Below, one piece after another: positions 11,342-22,758 of a stretch of DNA of 64,000 nucleotides (position 1 is its first letter; each line of letters starts with the position of its first letter). Position numbers and translations under genes: made by a program. The stretch covers positions 113,717,361-113,781,360 of the forward strand of contig CM060703.1 of the NCBI GenBank assembly GCA_030686995.1. Reading direction: 5' to 3'. The notes below the pieces were generated by a model. The model had not been told where the DNA came from. It saw only the letters and a list, made by a program, of their open reading frames with translations, and made no database searches. Source of the DNA: Artemisia argyi. Lineage: Eukaryota; Streptophyta; Magnoliopsida; Asterales; Asteraceae.

Positions 11342-12747
11342 GTAAGTTTCTTAATAATCTTGAGTGTATTTCAATCATTGGTTTTCGTTTAATTGCAAAA
11401 TTAACGGTTTGATTTCAAGAAATCGTATTATTAAAAAATAGTGTTTCGTTAATTTCGAATTTCATCAAATCATGTTTGAAAGTGTTGATATTCATAGGGC
11501 TTTCATCCTATATCATGTTCTAATCATTCCTACATCATCTAATCATACTCTCATACATGTTTAAGTAAATTTTGGAATCTAGGGTTTAATACCGATTTGG
11601 GTTTTGATGTTTTGTAGTTTATTTCATTAATTTTGTTGGTGGGATTTGTTGTTATATGTGTAAGGATCACCTTTATGCTCGTTAATTTGGCCTATATCCA
11701 TGTTTGTGTGATTCTCGACTTGTAGGGTTTTTGTTCATGTTGTGTATTTTCTTGTATGATGTTTATGCGGCTTGATATTTGTGCTTATCTTGTTCCAACG
11801 AGTGATAAATGTTTCACTAGACTTAGATAAGTTAAGAGGTTTCATGCTCTTGTGTTTATCGAAATCATGTTCTTGCCAAGTTTCGAAATTATTGCATATA
11901 TGATTATTCCATGTTTCTCATTGTTGTTTTCCCATCATTTACAACAGGTTACAACATCTGGATCACATAATTTCACAAAGAAATGTACGTTGGCCCATTT
12001 TCGAAATTCTTGTATAAGAATTTTCGAGAACTTGTTTTCGCAATTACCAGCCCTGGTGAAACTTTTCGAAAACACACTTAAACAAGTATTTTTGAAAATA
12101 TCTCAAAGTGTTGTATTTTTTCTCGAAAAAATCCACTTTGTTATCTTTTCGAGAATGTTTGTTTTATGTATTTGCGAAAAATTGTCATCTATGGTCATCT
12201 TTTCGAAATCACGTCTAAAGACAACTTTTTTCGCAATCTCACTTAATGAGTCTTTGCGAAAATATTTCAAAAGATCTGTTCTCGATAAAATATTTATCGA
12301 AAACACATCTGGAAATGTTTTCGAAAATATTCACTGTGTATGTTTGTGAAAACATTCTCTTTTGTCTGATTTTCGAAAACATGGTATTTGTAACTTTTCG
12401 AGATCATGCAATTTCTTAAAATGTTTGCGATAATATTGGCACTTATGTATAATTTCGACAACATTGTTGTTATAATTTCGATAACTTGTAACGATGATTA
12501 TTATTAGATGTATCGTGTGATGTTATTATGTATCTTGGATGATCTTTGTGCGTATGTAAATGTATAACTGCTTCATGATTAATTCCATGATTCTAAAACT
12601 ATCTAAGTATACTTCATTCATCACTTTACATGTAATAATTGAACCATCTGTGCCTAAATGATTCTAAAGGCTTATCTGTAATCAAACTTTGGAATCGTGC
12701 TAACGAGTAACAAATATGGATGTTTGGTTTATGATAATGTTTTTCAG
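11342..12747 (+). other. Putative intron upstream of the env-like ORF
   Basis: Strong donor GTAAGTTT at 11342 and acceptor TTTTTCAG ending at 12747, only 6 nt before the env-like ATG at 12754. The interval (1406 nt) is A/T-rich and non-coding. Sirevirus 2 has the same arrangement (32185-32741). Splicing would place the accessory ORF at the 5' end of an mRNA. The ORF at 11852-12349 falls inside and looks like a by-product of the repeat array. Confidence 0.5.
11980..12490 (+). repeat. Array of TTTTCGAAAA-like motifs
   Basis: Roughly fifteen variants of the palindrome TTTTCGAAAA (including TTTTCGAGAA, TTTGCGAAAA, TCTCGATAAA) occur every 25-45 bp inside the putative intron. They are too degenerate for a simple tandem repeat. 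I infer an old short-period amplification or a cluster of binding sites. Confidence 0.55.
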
Positions 12748-13892
12748 ATTAACATGGCTGAACACAATGAGAATGTCCTCGAACAAACTCTTCCACTACT
12801 CACTATGGATGACATCACTCCCGCTGACTACAACGTTACCATTGGCAATAACAATCCTTGAGTTAACTTTGACAAATTGAGAATTCCTGAGAACTCGTGC
12901 AAGATTGTCAAAGATATTCTCCTTGCACATCCATGCAAGCATCTGCTCAACAAATCTACTTCAATTCCGGTGTTCTACCTTCATCAGTTCTGGCTTACGG
13001 CAAAGGTTAACTTAGATGATGAGTCTTTCACTGTTACGCTGGATCGACAAGTTTACACTGTAGATCACGATGTCCTTCGTACAGTCTTCCTTCTACCTCA
13101 ACCTGACAATGAATTTGCTCCAATGTTGCCTGAACTGGATCTCCTGGACTTCTTCATAGAACTAGGATACGATGTTCAAGACGACTTACCTCTAATCAAG
13201 CATTCAAGATTCAATGCGAAGAATATACCTCAGCCTTGAAGAACATTCTATTTGTTAGTCGTACGATCTATATCAGGAAGAAAAAGTGGTCACGAACATC
13301 CCAGACTTAAGCATTTACAAGGATTTTGGGGAATGGTGAGCATGTCACCCATTGACTTTGCAGTTCCAATAATGAACGATATAGTCTACAACATTCAAAC
13401 TGGACGTGAAAAGACTATGATCCCGTTCATACGGTTCACAAAACTTCTCATTGAATATTTCTGCAAAGATACACCGGGTTTCGTCAAAAGAATGGGCGAT
13501 CCTAATGAGCCAAAGCACCTCTTCGAGGACGACTTCACCATTTCTTTTGTCAAGATGACCACATCCTCTACTAAGCAAAAAGAAATGAGGCTTCCCGAGT
13601 ATCTTCTTGATGATAATATCAAGAAAAGCTTGAACTACAAATTCTACTATGATGTTTACAAAGGGATTCAGGAAGCAACCACCATACAGACTCGAAGTAA
13701 AGGAAGTGTGAAATCTGGGAGTACTACAAGCACCACTGGCTCACCGCAATCAAAGTCAAAGGCTACTCCCAAAACCAAACCTTCTACCAAAACCAAACCT
13801 ACCACCAAACTTAAACGGACACCCAAACCTAAGCCTGCAACTAAGCCAAAGAAGAAGGTAACACCAAAGCTCGCTCTTCAAGATGAACCTAC

Positions 13893-13897
13893 ACCGC
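13893..13897. other. Target site duplication ACCGC, left (element B)
   Basis: ACCGC at 13893-13897 is repeated at 19743-19747, exactly flanking element B inside the env-like ORF. A 5-bp duplication is standard for LTR retrotransposons. Confidence 0.9.
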
Positions 13898-15316
13898 TGA
13901 TACGTGGGAATCGCACCAGGCTTTACCTCTCAAGGGATCTTGAGAAGCTTACAACCCCCACCAGGCAGTGTACCTGATCGTTGTAGTATAGTATAGTGAC
14001 AAGTACCGGGGGATTGATCGTTCAGCTAGGAATAGTGTCGCTAGGATTAGAAAACCTAATTACTAGTGCTAAAGATGATGGAAGATTATTTTTGTATTTT
14101 ATATTTTTTAGAAAGCAAGTAAAGATCTCTGGTTTGAAGGATTTGGGCGGAATTAGTTGCTAGTCAACTAACCCAATACTAAAGATGCAAACAAAATAAA
14201 ATGCTAGAAATGAAAATAAAACTAAATTATACTAAGGTTGTGAGCAATAAGTGGAGAAAATGTGTTTACTTAGATTTCACTACTCCCTAGACATCTTTTA
14301 CACGTTAATTACTTGTTATAGTTGCGTGGATGACGGATTGTATTCCTTAATACCATTCATGGGGTGGCGCACTTACTTCCCCAATCCTATGAGTGCCTAC
14401 TTCACTCCTATGTCGAGCCGTTAAAAACACCTAACATGGGATCATTAGAAATTACTCATGCAGTAAATACAACCAATAAAACCTAGTGCACATCGGTTCA
14501 TGTTTCTTAAGACGTTCAAGCATGTTACCAATTGGAGATCTGCCAGTTTTCTTAAGCCTAACATCGAAATCATTCATCCAATACAACCATAAACAAGTAA
14601 TCAACACATAATTAACATCTAGGTTTCATTAGATCCAAGCAAACACAAGATAGATCTAGCCTAGCATGATGGAATTAAGACAAGAACAAGATATAGACAA
14701 CCAACACATAGACATATTGATTGAATTAAAAGAACACTTATATTAATTACACATGAAAGGGATCAAGGGCAAAGAACCCTTGAAAAACCTGTAAAATTCG
14801 TACCAAGTTCGTACTTAGGGTTTCTCCAAAACTTCTCTTTTTTTAATCTGAAAATTAGAAAACTATATATAGGAAATAGGGTCTGACGGTGTCAAGACAA
14901 ATCTTGTGACGCCGTCATCTCGCCGCCAAAATACTTCTCGGACTGCCTTGATCTACTTTTGACGCCGTCATGTGTTAGCATTTTCCAGGCCGTCATGCAT
15001 TTTACTCTTGACGCCCTACCTTGTGACGCTGTCAATTCTGTACTGGGTCGTCATGGAAAGTCATGGAATTTACTCTTGACGCCGTCAGAAATTCCTTCTT
15101 GACGTCGTCACCTATTGTTCACAGCTTGGAAAATTGAGACTTTGCCGTTTTCTTCACTTTTATGCTCCAAAAACGTCCAAAATGCCTTCTTTTCCAGATT
15201 TCACTCTCAAAGTACCTAAAATCACAAAATGAACGATTTAGGGCAATATTTGATCAAATAAATTCAATTCCGGGCTTAAATGACCCCCTAAAAGTGGTTC
15301 ATTGTTCGCCTCATCA
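13898..15316 (-). repeat. 3' LTR of element B
   Basis: 1419 bp bounded by TG...CA on the element strand, next to the purine tract and hairpin at 15317-15356. It contains the TGACGCCGTCA palindrome array (about 14881-15113) and the TATA box in the same places as the other family LTRs. Confidence 0.9.
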
Positions 15317-15356
15317 TATACCCTTACACTTGAGATTTGCTTGTCCTCAAGCAAAT
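15317..15356 (-). other. Polypurine tract and adjacent hairpin (element B)
   Basis: On the element strand: ATTTGCTTG / AGGA loop / CAAGCAAAT (15335-15356, a perfect 9-bp stem), then CTCAAGTGTAAGGGTATA, then the 3' LTR. This is the priming site for plus-strand synthesis. The same block is in element C at 62715-62754. Confidence 0.75.
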
Positions 15357-17811
15357 GCGCTTTTATTCTAGTCAAAATACAAGTTAGGGGTCATTTAACA
15401 CTAATATAAAGGTAATTACAACAAATAATCGTTCCACTAAATACCAATAGACAAGCACAGAGGTCATACACAAGCACCTCACAAATAGTGTTTAGATACT
15501 CACATCTCTCGGGTGTAATAAAGTATAAATTACAATATGGAAACGGAAGATATCTCTCACTACCTGTCATAGCAAAATAGATTACCATAGGCTTGGGAAA
15601 GGATCAAACCTCCACCACATGGCGTAAGCACCTAGGATAAACTATCAAAGAGGTCTTTTAAAGGGTTGTAACGTTAGGTGTAGGGATATGAAATACACGG
15701 TTTTGTTGGATAAAGGCAGTCTTTACTGGTGGCGAGTTAACAATCTTAGTTAATTACATGTACAATATGGTGTTGCTAAGCCAAGACTAGACTCGACTTA
15801 AGCTAATAAATGAAAAATAACAAAAACATAAAATGAACATAGAATAAAAAGGGATGGTAGTCCGTATGTTTTTTCTCTTTTTTTCTATTTTTTTTTTCTT
15901 TTCTTTTTCTTGTTTTTTTTTTAATTTTTTTTTTTTTTTTTTTTTTTGCATACACTCTTACCCTACCATCCAAAATAATACATCATAGGGGATGAACATA
16001 CCCCTTACACTTGAATCTTTACATACTTTACAATAAACTAAACTAATGACTCGAATTAAGAAAATCAAAACACTTGGAGCACTTTTAAGATTAACGTACA
16101 TATGGGGGTAATAAATGATGTTCTTCCCCATTACTCCATAAAATAAGTACTTTACCCATGAGTCCCAATCATCCCAAAACAATATGTACAAGGATATGAC
16201 TCGACTTAGCAACCATGTAATCAATTAGATAGTTAACTTAGGGTTTAACAAATAACAATAATGCACTAAAAATGAGGGCATACATGGAAGGCTAAGGCGA
16301 TTTGGGTGTACATTTAAGTGGGGTGTAACAAATTCTTCCTTTAAGTAAAATGCTTTAAGTTAGAAACGAAAAGATAGGCTCGGAGGGGTGTACTAGGGGT
16401 TTCGTGTACTAAAAATGAGTACAACGCTAAGGGTGTGGGAAAAATTAGTTGACTTAAGTAGTCAAGTAATATGACTTAAGTGGTCAAGAAATTATAATAC
16501 GGGTTTAGCACAAGGGTGATCCTAATACCTCTTATCATGTAGTAAATCCTACTACACGAATGTAGTCTCACTAGCGGTCTCGGGATGCATCACTAACGCA
16601 AGTTCTAGATTCTAAATGCTACCGGTACACTCATAAGCACTAATAGTATATGCTTTTCCTATCCAATCTAAAGGCGAACCTCACATATTTGGGTGGAAAT
16701 TTTTTCTGAATATACGGCTATGTGTTAGTCATACAATCTCCTATCCATGAGACGCTTGCTATGGCTAAAGTTTCACTGCTAAATGTTGTAAAAAAATTTA
16801 AATTTGGCGCTAAAATTGCACTAACAAGTGTTTCTCATAGTTTTATTACACACCTACCATTAAACAAAGCAAACTCAAGCGAAAGTGTACATGTAAGGTA
16901 TCATCATTTTACCCTCCCCTTACACTTAAGATGAACATTGTCCCCAATGTTCAAGTAAAGAATGTAAAAGTGAAATAGTAAAACAAATGAAATCAAATAC
17001 TCCCCTGATTCGCTCGGTATGGATAATAGGGTGGCCAGGTTAAATCTTCCTCCAAGAAAATGAACAATCAAAGCTTCCCTTCCAGAATATAAATCATCTT
17101 CTTGTCATACATAACCTGTAAATCCTGAGAAAATAGACATGACAACCTCGCATAAAATCGGCGGCATCCTATATAAGTTAATAAATCCTAGAAAACAAGA
17201 TAAGATATAATGCTTGTGGAATGAAGTTTGCAGATTTCCTGGAGATTATAAAACTTAATAATTCACAAAAACCATAAGACTCCGTTAGAAAAAACAAAAC
17301 CGGTAAAATTTCCAGATTTTTATGCCCGTGACGCCGTCAAGAGTAAACTCGTGACGCCATCAGGATTGACGTGCAAAAATTCTTATTTTAAGTTTCCGGA
17401 AAATTTCTGGAAAAACTTGGTCCTAATTCCTGGAAAATCCTGCAAAACATCATTATGACTCAATACAAGCATTTGACTCTAACAAATACGAATATACGTG
17501 TTCATTTAATCTTGTGGAGAATCATGATCGAGTTGTTTCTTAAAAACATATTTGGGGTTTCCCCTTACACTTATCTTTTGCAAAAATACCTTTAGGTGGA
17601 GTTAAGACTAGGCCAAAACAACAAAGTAAAGTATCTCCACATTTTAATTGAGAAACATGATCTACCAACAATAAAAAATAAAGCATGCATACGGAAGCAA
17701 ATAACAAAACAAACAAACAAATAAAATGAAAATCACAAAGCATGGGTTGCCTCCCAAGAAGCGCTTTTCTTTATTTACGAGTCTTGTCGCTAGACTCAAG
17801 GTCATGGGTTA
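15357..17811 (-). other. 3' non-coding region of element B
   Basis: No coding sequence; the short ORFs here are shadows. It holds a poly-T run (about 15918-15947), purine motifs near 16003, 16914-16928 and 17560, the GAACATTG hairpin at 16933-16952, two TGACGCC-type motifs near 17329-17365, and the post-gag hairpin at 17741-17766. All are colinear with elements A and C. Confidence 0.75.
17741..17766 (-). other. Conserved post-gag hairpin (element B)
   Basis: Same sequence as 5897-5922 (A) and 60367-60392 (C): AAGCGCTT followed by a TGGG/CCCA hairpin. It is kept although the gag ORF has been deleted, which argues for a role in the RNA rather than in the protein. Confidence 0.7.
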
Positions 17812-18160
17812 CTACGTGACCTCGTCGTTGGTTTCATTCTCTAGATCGTCTTTCAAACCAGTCTCGCTTTCATAGTTTAAGTACTTCGGGTCTTCGAACT
17901 CGAAGACATCTTTTCAATACTTAGAATCAAGTTTACTAACATCCTTAAAGAATCCACATGATAAATCAGAAGTGTTCTTACATCCTCTTCTAACATCTTC
18001 ATCACACAAAATAAGTTGTGAACTTATCCTATCATGCCCGTCACAATCTATTTCCCTAAGGTCTTTTCTTTTGTATGGCGTTTGGTATGAAACCCTCCTA
18101 ATTCCATCAGCGAAGGTCATGATTCCATTCCGGTCATCAATTATCAAATTAGTGATGTCG
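17812..18160 (-). pseudogene. Protease C-terminal remnant (element B)
   Basis: An open frame runs from the 5' leader directly into a protease-domain C-terminus (TFADGIRRVSYQTPYKRKDL) and ends with LENETNDEVT and a TAG at 17812-17814, close to the end of element C gag (LESETNDEVT). A TGA at 17914-17916 interrupts it. No start codon is kept: the deletion joins leader sequence (CACCCGACATC) to the middle of the protease region near 18155, removing about 1.9 kb relative to C. The variant differs from both A and C, so the three elements carry three protease types. It is unlikely to be functional. Confidence 0.65.
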
Positions 18161-18298
18161 GGTGGTGAAGAATTATGAACAAAGACACAAAGAAATAAGA
18201 TAGACTAAAGAAACCTAAAAATAAAAATAAAATCTTACTAGAAAGGAATCTAGCAAGTAGACCTAATAAAAAGAAATTCTAACCTAGACAATAACTAT

Positions 18299-18318
18299 TC
18301 CCCGGGCTGCGGCGCCAA
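18299..18318 (-). other. Primer binding site, element B
   Basis: Element strand TGGCGCCGCAGCCCGGGG, a few bases inside the 5' LTR and identical to element C. Similar to the tRNA-Asp complement used by Athila elements, with two or three mismatches. Confidence 0.7.
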
Positions 18319-18323
18319 AAACT

Positions 18324-19742
18324 TGATACGTGGGAATCGCACCAGGCTTTACCTCTCAAGGGATCTTGAGAAGCTTACAACCCCCATCAGGCAGTGTACC
18401 TGATCGTTGTAGTATAGTATAGTGACAAGTACCGGGGGATTGATCGTTCAGCTAGGAATAGTGTCGCTAGGATTAGAAAACCTAATTACTAGTGCTAAAG
18501 ATGATGGAAGATTATTTTTGTATTTTATATTTTTTAGAAAGCAAGTAAAAATCTCTGGTTTGAAGGATTTGGGCGGAATTAGTTGCTAGTCAACTAACCC
18601 AATACTAAAGATGCAAACAAAATAAAATGCTGGAAATGAAAATAAAACTAAATTATACTAAGGTTGTGAGCAATAAGTGGAGAAAATGTGTTTACTTAGA
18701 TTTCACTACTCCCTAGACATCTTTTACACGTTAATTACTTGTTATAGTTGCGTGGATGACGGATTGTATTCCTTAATACCATTCATGGGGTGGCACACTT
18801 ACTTCCCCAATCCTATGAGTGCCTACTTCACTCCTATGTCGAGCCGTTAAAAACTCCTAACATTGGATCATTAGAAATTACTCATGCAGTAAATACAACC
18901 AATAAAACCTAGTGCACATCGGTTCATGTTTCTTAAGACGTTCAAGCATGTTATCAATTGGAGATCTGCCAGTTTTCTTAAGCCTAACATCGAAATCATT
19001 CATCCAATACAACCATAAACAAGTAATCAACACATAATTAACATCTAGGTTTCATTAGATCCAAGCAAACACAAGATAGATCTAGCCTAGCATGATGGAA
19101 TTAAGACAAGAACAAGATATAGACAACCAACACATAGACATATTGATTGAATTAAAAGAACACTTATATTAATTACACATGAAAGGGATCAAGGGCAAAG
19201 AACCCTTGAAAACCCTGTAAAATTTGTACCAAGTTCGTACTTAGGGTTTCTCCAAAACTTCTCTTTTTTTAATCTGAAAATTAGAAAACTATATATAGGA
19301 AATAGGGTCTGACGGCGTCAAGACAAATCTTGTGACGCCGTCATCTCGCCGCCAAAATACTTCTCGGACTGCCTTGATCTACTTTTGACGCCGTCATGTG
19401 TTAGCATTTTCAAGGCCGTCATGCATTTTACTCTTGACGCCCTACCTTGTGACGCTGTCAATTGTGTACTGGGTCGTCATGGAAAGTCATGGAATTTACT
19501 CTTGACGCCGTCAGAAATTCCTTCTTGACGCCGTCACCTACTCTTCCCAGCTTGGAAAATTGAGACTTTGCCGTTTTCTTCACTTTTATGCTCCAAAAAC
19601 GTCCAAAATGCCTTCTTTTCCAGATTTCACTCCCAAAGTACATAAAATCACAAAAGGAACAATTTAGGGCAATATTTGATCAAATAAATTCAATTCCGGG
19701 CTTAAATGACCCCCTAAAAGTGGTTCATTTTTCGCCTCATCA
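18324..19742 (-). repeat. 5' LTR of element B
   Basis: 1419 bp, TG...CA on the element strand, nearly identical to 13898-15316. TATA box (element strand CTATATATAG) at about 19289-19299, immediately preceded by an array of TGACG-N-CGTCA palindromes (about 19310-19540). The ACCGC duplication follows at 19743-19747. Confidence 0.9.
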
Positions 19743-22700
19743 ACCGCCACCCTCTGAAAGCGACTCTGAGTTTGACACAGAATCTGAAGAAGAAGAGGAA
19801 GACTTTGAACGAAGAGTTAGAGTACCTGAAGAAACATTTCCTGAAACAGAGATTGCTATACAACAAAGTCTAGAAACCTTTGAAGCAGATAAAAGAAAGA
19901 GAAAAGGGATCACGATAAATGAACCCAATGATGATGAAGAAGACGAACCAATCGTTGAACAATTGGTCGACAAAAGAAAACTGAAAAGTATAGTTGTCGA
20001 CATACGAGCCGAACAGAACAAATTTCTTAAAGAATAAAGAGAAGCATCACTCCTCAGTCGACTTCATCCTCAACCTTCATCACCACCTGTCAATCAACTA
20101 GAGCATGAAGGCGCTACGAGCAGCATAGTTCCTCCCAGTGTGACCACTACTTTAGAACCAGTTTCACAACCTGATGACAAAGTAACAGACACAGATGCTA
20201 CAGGAAACATCACTATGACTGAAACTGCGAATGTAGAGGAGAATGTTGGCGGACAGGAGAACATTGCCACGGATCTGGAATTTGACCATTTCACTACTCC
20301 AGAGTCTCTTGCACAGGAAGAAGAGGAACACAGAAGAAAAGAAAGTGAAGAAAAGGAAGCATTCGACACCAATGTATTCCTTCAGTCATCTTCACAATCT
20401 AAGCAAACATCTTCACAGCAACCTCCACCTCCTCAAGACTCTCCACCAAAGGATCCGACTCCTCCAGCTTCTTCTTCAAGCTCTCACAACGAGTCCTCAT
20501 CTGAATCATCACCAGAACATTCATCACCCACACCTTCTGAGACCGTATCTAAGCAACAATCAATCAATGAACCGACAAAACCAGTTGACCTTCAGGAGCA
20601 AGTCAACACTCTCACAACCATGGTCACCAGTCTTGCTAAACAAGTTGAAGACTTTTAAGAAGCAAAGAAGCAAATCGATAAGTTCATGAAAGCTGACTTG
20701 ACAGGAATCATCAGGACTTTCACACTAGATTATCTTACTGAAAATCTGGTTGAAATTGTTACTCCTGAAGTGACAAATCTTGTTGCACCAATCAAGGATA
20801 ATTTGGAGCACAGAATCAGAAGTGTTGTAAAGAAAATGTTGTCAACAACACCATTCACACTTCATCCTGCTAAAGCTTCAACATCTACTCCAGTCATTCC
20901 TGAACCATCAGTCGAAGACCTGCTTACTCAACTCTATGACAAAGTTGCATCCAAAACCACTTTGACAACCGAGGAAACAGCACTTATTGATGCCATTGCT
21001 GCCAACTTGTCTAAAGAGTCATGTAAAGAAGCTGCTGGAACCCTTAAGAGGACAAGGAAAGATGACAACCCGGACCAGAACTCTAAAAGCAAGAAACACA
21101 AGTCCGGAACCGGTCCATCATCTTCTCACCAACCACAAAAGGATCCTACTCCTCTTGGAAATCAGCAACACACTTCAGCTACTGGTCAAGGTCCCACAGA
21201 TGAGGAAGAAAATCTTATGCACCCAACTGATGATTATGAAGGACAACCCGATACCGATTACTGTGCCTCCCCAATTCCCGATTCTCAACCTGGACCATCG
21301 TCACCATCAAAAGCTCAAGACAAGGATACTACGTCCAAGTCTAAGAAATCAAAGAAAAGGAGACGTCATTCATGGCTCGACAATGATGACACACCTGAAA
21401 ATGATTGGTTGACAGAACTGGTCAAAGCTCAACCTCCTCTCGCAGATGAAGAACCTCTCCCAGGCAATACACTGCAATATACTCAGGTTATCATAAAGGA
21501 GCTTCAGATTGAGAAACTTACAAATGCGGAGCTCAGAAGAATCAATCGGGATGCCCAAGAATTCCTCAAGTCTAGATCTGGTAATAAGATGGAACTCGAG
21601 TTTCATATGCAGAATATAGCTAGTGCAATGTCTGGTAAGTTTGACTGGCTAAATCCTGAGGTGAATCTCGACAACTATTCTAAAAGACAAGACAAACCTT
21701 ACTTCACTGATTGGACTAAACCATTACCTCTGCAAGGATTTCCCGAAAAACCTAAGATACCTTACAGCTTCTTCTTCAACAAGGATCTTCGTAACCTCCA
21801 ACTCACTCAAGAGAAATCTAAACAGAAATATGCTTCCTCATTGACTATCTCAGTACCAGCCGCAAGATACGAAGTTCCTGCTATTGAAGAATCTACTCCA
21901 GTTTTCAACGACTCTATCGTAGCTTACGACAGAGATGCTTTACATGGGATTCAGCACTGGCCTGAACGTCGTCGTCTCGGTTACTCTCACATATTAGACA
22001 CCAAGTCATTGGAGAATGTGAAACATAAATCAAAGATCGTTGCTATCTTGGAAATTCAAGAGTCGAAACGATTTAACTACATGTTCATGAATGAGATTGT
22101 GGTTAAAAGACAAGTTGAAAAGAAGTACAAATTCTCCAAAGCAGATTTTCTTGATCTTTATCTAAATGACATTGAATACATATATCTAAAAAAGGTTCAA
22201 GGAAGAATGCGTGGATTTGATACTGTAACACAATACAACTTCATGTCATCTTTACTTCTCTTCATCCGACGATTGATAGTTCAAGAAAGAGTGGAAGATC
22301 TTCAGCTTGGAGTGGAAAGTTACCAACAGAAGATCAATTTGACAAAGCCACAAGTATCATTTCCTGGAATTAATCAGATGTCGCAGTACTCGCTCATCCA
22401 AACACCATCTTTTGGCTTCACCTACCTCAACAGCAAAAAGTTAATAAGTTTTATGTGGCTCGATGAGTTACACAAGTTAGGTGATGTCACGCTCAAAACT
22501 GTTCGCGAAGGGCTAGTCAAACGGTTGAATGATGATCGGGTAAAGGTATCAAAAGATGAAACTCCAAGGTGGAAATCCAGTGTCAGAAGACAAGTTCGGA
22601 ACTTTGTTGTGAAAATTGAAGAAAGGTTATCCCGTCGAGAGCAGATCAGACGACTGGAAAGTTATATCGGTGTCAGACCTTCATTTCCCATCAGACTCTT

Positions 22701-22758
22701 CAAAAGACCAGACCCACAGTTCACAGACTTTGATGCTCCAATCACTGATGAAACTTAA

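Larger units (their letters stand above)
13898..19742 (-). mobile_element. Element B: Athila-like element, gag deleted
   Basis: 5845-bp minus-strand element with two 1419-bp LTRs, flanked by the ACCGC duplication. By eye the LTRs differ at about 20 positions (about 1.5%), so it is a fairly recent insertion. Its internal region keeps the 5' leader, a protease C-terminal remnant, the post-gag hairpin, the long 3' UTR and purine motifs. All of gag is missing, so it depends on other elements. Confidence 0.9.
12754..22758 (+). pseudogene. Sirevirus env-like accessory ORF, split by element B
   Basis: Codons 12754-13897 continue in frame at 19748-22758 once element B and one ACCGC copy are removed, giving a 1384-codon ORF. 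There is no frameshift but four stops: 12859 (TGA), 13237 (TGA, at a likely Trp), 20035 (TAA) and 20656 (TAA). The N-terminal third has a folded-looking domain (FYLHQFWLTAKV, VLRTVFLLPQP). The middle is Pro/Thr/Lys-rich, then acidic and Ser/Pro-rich. The C-terminal third is again ordered (DLQLGVESYQQKINL, VSFPGI). I recall similar proteins downstream of Copia pol in Asteraceae. Role unknown: the position matches Sirevirus 'env-like' genes, but I see no clear signal peptide or fusion segment, so calling it an envelope is not supported. Confidence 0.75.

Noticed and set aside
11852..12349. 165-codon ORF in Sirevirus 1
   Set aside because: It lies entirely inside the TTTTCGAAAA repeat array and the putative intron, with a Phe/Ser-rich composition typical of A/T-rich non-coding DNA.
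15958..16224. 88-codon ORF repeated in A, B and C (also about 4122 and 61898)
   Set aside because: The ORF is similar in all three elements only because the UTR is. Substitutions do not favour synonymous sites by eye, and it overlaps the poly-T region. I prefer a non-coding reading, though a dN/dS test would settle it.
12754..22758. Reading the env-like ORF as a true viral envelope gene
   Set aside because: I see no signal peptide, clear transmembrane anchor or fusion segment. 'Env-like' here describes only the position after pol.
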